From assembly GCA_021292165.1 (NCBI GenBank), contig JAHFWL010000295.1, forward strand, positions 25,717 through 89,716: a stretch of 64,000 bases of DNA, written 5' to 3'. Numbering within the stretch: position 1 is the stretch's first letter; each line of letters opens with the position of its first letter. The stretch is from Shinisaurus crocodilurus. Taxonomy: Eukaryota; Chordata; Lepidosauria; Squamata; Shinisauridae. The position numbers were made by a program, and so were the translations under genes. A model generated the notes under the pieces. It saw only the letters and a program-made list of their open reading frames with translations. It did not search any database and was not told the origin of the DNA. This document shows, piece after piece, positions 59,049-64,000 of the stretch.

Positions 59049-61795
59049 TATGAATAATACATTCAAGAAGTTTTTGGTGGATGAGGGGATTAGGCACAAG
59101 GTGACAGCCCCCAACTCTCCTTTCCAGAATGGTGTAACAGAAAGACACAACAGAACACTCCAGGACATGATGAGGGCTGAATTGGCTGACTCCAAGTTGG
59201 GAAACCATTTCTGGGGGGAAGCACTTTCTAATGCTAACTATTTGCTGAACAGATTACCTCATTCCACAACTGGGAAAACTCCATATGAAATGTTTCATGG
59301 AAGGAAGCCAAAGATAGCACATATACGAATTTTTGGGTGCAAATGTTTTGTCATGTACAGGCTCAAAACAGAACAAAGCTGTCTCCCAGAGGCTTTGAAT
59401 GCTTTCTGCTGGGGTATGATGGACAAACAAAAGGTTACAGACTGTGGTCACCAAAACACAACAAGGTAATTCTGAGCAGAGATGTGATTTTTCATGAACA
59501 AACACATGAAAGCAACAGCTGGTGGTTTTGCCAATGCATTCAATGGCTGAGACACAGCTGGATCGTTCTGAAACAGAACATGCCACTGAGCAGATACCTG
59601 AGGAACAGGGGGGGGGGGGGAGGTGAGCCATCTCTGAGGCGTTCAACCGGAGAACGTAAAGCACGTGTTAGATATCAGGATGAATTCCAAAGTGGTAAAA
59701 CTGTTGAACATAAAGCTCTTAAAGTTGCTTTTGGACCCCCAAAGTTTTGAAGAAATCCAAAGCATGGAACCAGCAGTGAGAGATGATTGGTTTGAGCCCA
59801 TGCAGGATGAAATCAATGCCATGCATGTAACAAAACATGCAGTCTGGTATCTTTACCTGTGGGGCGAAAAGCCATCATCTGTAAATGGGTCGTACAAGGT
59901 GAAACAAAATGACAAGGGGCAGGTGGAAAGGTACAGGCAAGGTTGTGGCAATGGGGATTGCTCAAAGGCATGGAATAGATTATGATTCCGTGTTTGCACC
60001 ACCACAAGGTACTGCCATAGTGAGATTGTTGTTGAAACTTGCATCAGAAAAACAAATGATGGTATCTCATTTTGATGTGAACACTGCTTTCCTATATGGT
60101 GATTTACAGGAAGAAATCTACATGGTACAACCACAAGGTTTTGTAGAAAATCCTGAGCTTGTGTGTTGGCTTAATAAATCCATATATGGCTTGAAATAAG
60201 CAGCATGCTGCTGGAACAAAACAAAACAAACTGGACAGTGTTTTGGTTAGTTTGGGATTCAAACAAAGCAAAGCTGATCACTGTCTGTACACATGTCACA
60301 CAGAATTGGGGCATGGGTTTTCTACTGGTATTTGTAGATGTCTTATTGATCACAGAATCATCTGGTCAACAAGACAACATTGCAAAGAATTGCAAGCACA
60401 CTTTGAACTGAAAGATCTTGGTTTGGTTAAACACTATCTTGAAATGCAGCTATCCCAGGATGAGGAGGGATCTTTCTTGGTTGAGCAAGTGGGAAAATTC
60501 AGAAATTGCTAGAGAATCATGGGTTGGAGCTGTTGGGTTTTGCATAGGCAGAACGAGATTACCACCTGACATCAGGATTATCACCTGACATGGAGGATGT
60601 CTCTTGAGATGAAGTACACAAAGTCTTAGTCACGAGACCTAGTCTCAAGGTGATATGACTCAGCAGCCTTGGACAGGTTTGGAATCAACATGTTGATGAA
60701 TAGGTATACAACTGGGGTGAGTAATATCCTATGTATAGGTGCAGGGTCTGTGGTATAAATCTAACACACTTGTTGATAGCTTCACTCCTCTCTCTCCTCT
60801 CGTCTCACTCGACTTGACTTGTTCTGGACTTCACTTCATCTAGCCTTACCACTGGGGTATTGGATTTGTATCTGCAATGATGTAGTGAGTAAGAGATGCA
60901 TTGCTTGCCTTAATCCCATGTAATTGGGTTTTACAAATAAACTCTTTCTTTATTAACTGCTGTTATCTCCTCCCTTCCGCCTGCGTGACTGGGACTGAGG
61001 GTCACTGGCTAGGGAAGCTTTTGAACCCGGGTCAGTCCAGCTCTCACAGGAGGATTGTAATCCAGTTACCACTCCAATGACTCTTGAATATCAAAAACAC
61101 ACAGATAACACTGAATTTGAAGATATTGGAAAATTCAGAGTGTTATTCGATGTATTTGGCGAATGTGAGTAGGCCTGACATCAGCAATGCTGTAAACATC
61201 CTTAGCAGGAAAACACAAAATCCTTCTATGTATGATTGGCTCACTGTGAAGCGTGTTCGAGATACATAAAAGGTTCCATGAATTGCAAACTGAAATTGTC
61301 AACACACACAGAGGGAGTTTTTGTGTGTACACAGATGCTGATTGGGGCTCTGCAACAGACAGGAAATCCACAAGCGGGACTGTGTTCATGTATGATAAGT
61401 CTCATTGATTGGTATACAAGAAAACAATCCTGTGTGGCTGTGTCTAGTGCAGGATCTGAATTTATCAGTTTATTTCATGCATATAATGAGGTTATTGGTT
61501 CAAACAATACTGATTTGCAATTACCAGTAGCCAAGGCTGTTACAATTTTGGAAGACAACCAAGCTTGTATTAGCATGGCAAAAACTGCAAAGTGTAAGCC
61601 AAGAACCAACACATTGATGTACGTTACTCTCATGCAAAGAACTGTATTCAGAGAGGGTGGTGACACTCACATACTGTGCAACAGGGGACATGGTGGCAGA
61701 TCTTTTTACAAAACCATTACCTGTAGTAAGACACAGGATGCTAATGTCGGCGCTAGGCCTCATTGAGTAATGTCAAACAAATTGTACTCAGTTTG
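59049..61795 (+). pseudogene. Ty1/copia-type pol fossil (integrase, RT, RNase H)
   Basis: A copia-order polyprotein in broken frames. Integrase end: GIRHKVTAPNSPFQNGVTER and PYEMFHGRKP...FGC (59049-59350), with the Ty1/copia GYRLW...VILSRDVIF block (about 59420-59490). RT: QDEINAM, YDSVFAPP, FDVNTAFLYGDLQEEIYM, SIYGLK followed by TAA (to about 60200). Domain end and RNase H: RPDISNAVNIL, a DADWGSATDRKSTSG-type block read across frames, SSAGSEF and TILEDNQACI (61090-61770). Integrase before RT is diagnostic of copia. Neither LTR is visible. A solo LTR (60531-61048) interrupts it. Confidence 0.88.
60531..61048 (+). repeat. Solo LTR inside the copia fossil, 518 bp
   Basis: TGTTGGGTTTTGC...CTCTCACA ends, flanked by GGAGC (60526-60530) and GGAGG (61049-61053), a 5-bp duplication with one mismatch. 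It has a TATAAAT box (about 60753) and an AATAAA signal (about 60937). Removing it lets the copia reading continue from the ENHG region to the DCNPVTTP region. Confidence 0.75.
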
Positions 61796-62302
61796 TGGGG
61801 GGTTGTTGTGATGTGCAAGCCCAGGGTTTTTCACGCTTTGACCTACCTGGGCTAACCAAGATGCAAATGAGAACACCAATTGAGATCTCCAGATCTCTTC
61901 CTCAGGCGTGATGCCATCTTGGGACTCTGAATTTGCAGAATGTGTAACTTCACCATAAAGTCAAGGATTCCCCCCACCCCCGTCGCCCCCTTCCCTGCTT
62001 TTTCATAAGACACACATATGGGACACTTAATTTGCAGAGCCGGCTTCCAAAACCCAATTTTTCCCAGCCACCACAAGTGTGGAAATGGAGAAATGGAGAG
62101 CCCTGCAAATGCGCCTTCCTGATCGTTTCCCCCAAAAGCTTTCCCACCCCCATCCCTTGGCTCAAAGTGGCCAAGGGGGCAGTTTCAAGGGAGAATAAGT
62201 GGGAGAGGGAAGGGTGAAGCACCTCTTCCTGACCACCAGTTTTCTCAGAAATGCTCCTTCTATTACTAGCATGATGAGGCAAACCAAGGAGTTTTCTCCT
62301 AC

Positions 62303-62360
62303 CTGGAGTAATCAAGAGTGCAAATGAGAAAACAACAAACAGAAGGAGAATCTTCGTCAT
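62303..62360 (-). CDS. Beta-defensin-like signal-peptide exon, copy B
   Basis: Duplicate of 33575-33632: the same 19 codons (one silent difference near the start, CTTCGTCAT against CTTTGTCAT) and the same CCAG|GTAGG donor in phase 1, 58 bp. Downstream on the minus strand the duplicated intron ends in copia sequence at about 61810, and no mature exon is found before 55.6 kb. The gene is probably decapitated of its second exon. An (AAT)n run lies upstream as in copy A. Confidence 0.75.
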
Positions 62361-62420
62361 GGTTGATGCTGGAATCTCAGGATCGCTGGACAGATGGGAC
62401 CCCAACCTGCAAGGAAGCCG

Positions 62421-62423
<3 letters not shown>

Positions 62424-62466
<43 letters not shown>
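62424..62466. repeat. (AAT)n microsatellite, copy B
   Basis: About 14 triplets, 64-106 bases upstream of the exon ATG; longer by about one unit than in copy A. Confidence 0.9.
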
Positions 62467-62470
<4 letters not shown>

Positions 62471-64000
62471 CCCCATCACTGTTGCACACGGTGGTGATTT
62501 TCATGGGAGTCATGCAGGGAGGGCCACCTTTCGCGGCTGTGCCCCCCTCCCGCAGCACTCCTGTGTGGCAATTAGGCTTTTAAAATCGCTTCCATTGGCA
62601 CCCATGGAACATTATAATCAGAGCTGCAGAATACTCTGACAGCTGCAAGCTAGGCAGGATGTAAAATTAATAAGATATGCAAAGACCCATTTCCGAAGTG
62701 ATTTCCCCTCCGAATAGGCAGAACACACCTCCAGGTGCAGCTATGAATGGGCTGAAGAGGGGTTTTGCAAGTATCACCTTCATGAACCTCATCGACTGAC
62801 GAGCACCCATTCACAGGAATATTTCCCCTTTGTTTAAGGATGGCGCAACAACACAGTCCTTTCACTTTAGGCCCAGTTGCATAAACCCTTCTCAGGCTAA
62901 GCACAAACACCTAAAAACCTGAGGGGAGGGTCGAATGAAACCCTTTCCCTACATACGAGGGGAAAGAACAATAAAGTTGATCAAAGTTCTATTTTGAATA
63001 TACCGTATTCTACTGTGGGTATCAAGGTGTGTGGCTCAACAGTAATGTAGGTTAATAACGCCAAGCTGACACGTAGGATTTGGGTAGCAAACAAAATAAA
63101 AATCACTTTATTTTAATTCCCAAAATCTTAGTTCCAGGAAAAAACCCTTCAAACCTGCCTACCCAACCACCAACAGACAAGACAAGACTACAACAAGAAC
63201 CAGAATAATAAATAACTGACATCACTCAATCCCCCTTATATACTCCTCCCCCACCTTTTCTAAGACATCGCTAACCACACCACTCTTTCAACATTCTAGG
63301 CTCACCAAACATACTAATGTTGACATACACCAGGGACCTGAACTGTGAGGTTATCCACAAATTGGTCTAGTAAAGTACATTGTTGAAGTTCATGGTCTGT
63401 GGACCAGAGCTACAATTCTCAGCACTTAGATTTTTTGCGCAGCTATTGTGATTTGGATAATCAGGCATGGCATCAACCCAGGTTTTCTGGATCAATGCCT
63501 GCCGTAGTTTGTAGGCATATTCAAACAGCTTTGCCCCAAGACACTTGGGCTCTTGGCGCCTCTAGGTTCCGCTGCAGAGTTCCAGCTATTCCCTCCCAGG
63601 GAAGGTAAACCTCAGCATCCTGCTCACCCAGTCAATCCCAGAGAGAGACAACGGCTCCTGCAGAGGGTATGGACTGCTGAGTTTCTGACTGGGTTCGCAC
63701 CACACAGCAACCCACGATGGGCAGCCAGCCATGGTGGGTTGTCGTATCCTTCAAACGTGGCGTCTCCTCCAGGGTGGCTTAATTTTCCTCAAAAGCCACC
63801 CGAGAACCCATGGCTTGTTGTAGGGTTGTTCATACCCATGATGGGTTGTTGTGCTGTCCGAACCCGGAACAGTGATTTTAACGTGGGTTGTTAAATAAGC
63901 CACCCCAGTTGGGGCATGCTGGGAGTTTGTAGCCCGAAAACACCTGGGGACCCAAAATGGAGAACAGTGCTCTAGACCTGTCCTCCCCCAACCTGGTGCC

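Larger units (their letters stand above)
61818..64000. repeat. Segmental duplication, copy B (pairs with 33082-36905)
   Basis: It starts at GCAAGCCCAGGGTTTTTC, right after the copia end, and continues to the window edge. It lacks the 1.46-kb block and the CR1-tail repeat present in copy A. Confidence 0.9.

Overview
The window is reptile nuclear DNA, most likely from a squamate (lizard or snake). The evidence is CR1 LINEs with the usual 'ATTCTATGA' 3' tail, tRNA-headed SINEs of the squamate type, L1 and a second APE-type LINE, several hAT families, and a tyrosine-recombinase-type retroelement fossil. There is no prokaryote-like gene layout. Most of the sequence is transposable elements. The only host genes I can support are short, split genes on the minus strand in the right half.

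Left part (1-32.7 kb), nested transposons: a class I endogenous retrovirus (ERV) enters from the left edge (pol 1-3627, env remnant to about 5.1 kb, 3' LTR 5145-5548). Then come an unassigned stretch, an SGNH-hydrolase fossil of a Ngaro/DIRS-like element (7758-8345), a CR1 3' end, a palindromic MITE, an older CR1, and two L1 3' ends head to head. One L1 is split by a minus-strand ERV (12974-19701; two 510-bp LTRs, His-type primer site, 4-bp target duplication GTAT). A third ERV remnant (about 21.9-23.2 kb) and a nearly complete two-ORF LINE (24.6-30.3 kb, minus) follow. A 1.56-kb non-autonomous hAT with an 8-bp target duplication (30713-32275) lies at the 5' side of the LINE.

Right part (33-64 kb), a beta-defensin locus on the minus strand: four signal-peptide exons (33575-33632, 47594-47651, 55520-55577, 62303-62360) are each exactly 58 bp and each end in phase 1 at a GT donor. 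One of them pairs with a mature-peptide exon (43015-43148) carrying the complete six-cysteine beta-defensin pattern C-x6-C-x4-C-x9-C-x5-CC, and it has a TATA box 80 bp upstream of its ATG. This is an apparently intact 63-residue gene. The other three first exons have no recognisable second exon here. Segmental duplications spread the locus (33.1-36.9 kb with 61.8-64.0 kb; 39.6-41.0 kb with 56.8-57.9 kb; 46.5-47.0 kb with 50.9-51.3 kb). Later insertions broke it up: two related hATs (41149-42493, 52334-52909), a third hAT with transposase remains (52976-53889), a solo LTR (54685-55496) a few bases inside intron 1 of one defensin, a CR1, and a Ty1/copia pol fossil (59.05-61.79 kb) that itself contains a solo LTR.

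The defensin exons act together as a secreted antimicrobial peptide locus: signal exon, propiece plus mature exon, TATA promoter. Everything else is mobile DNA. All assignments come from reading translations and repeat boundaries by eye; no database search was run.
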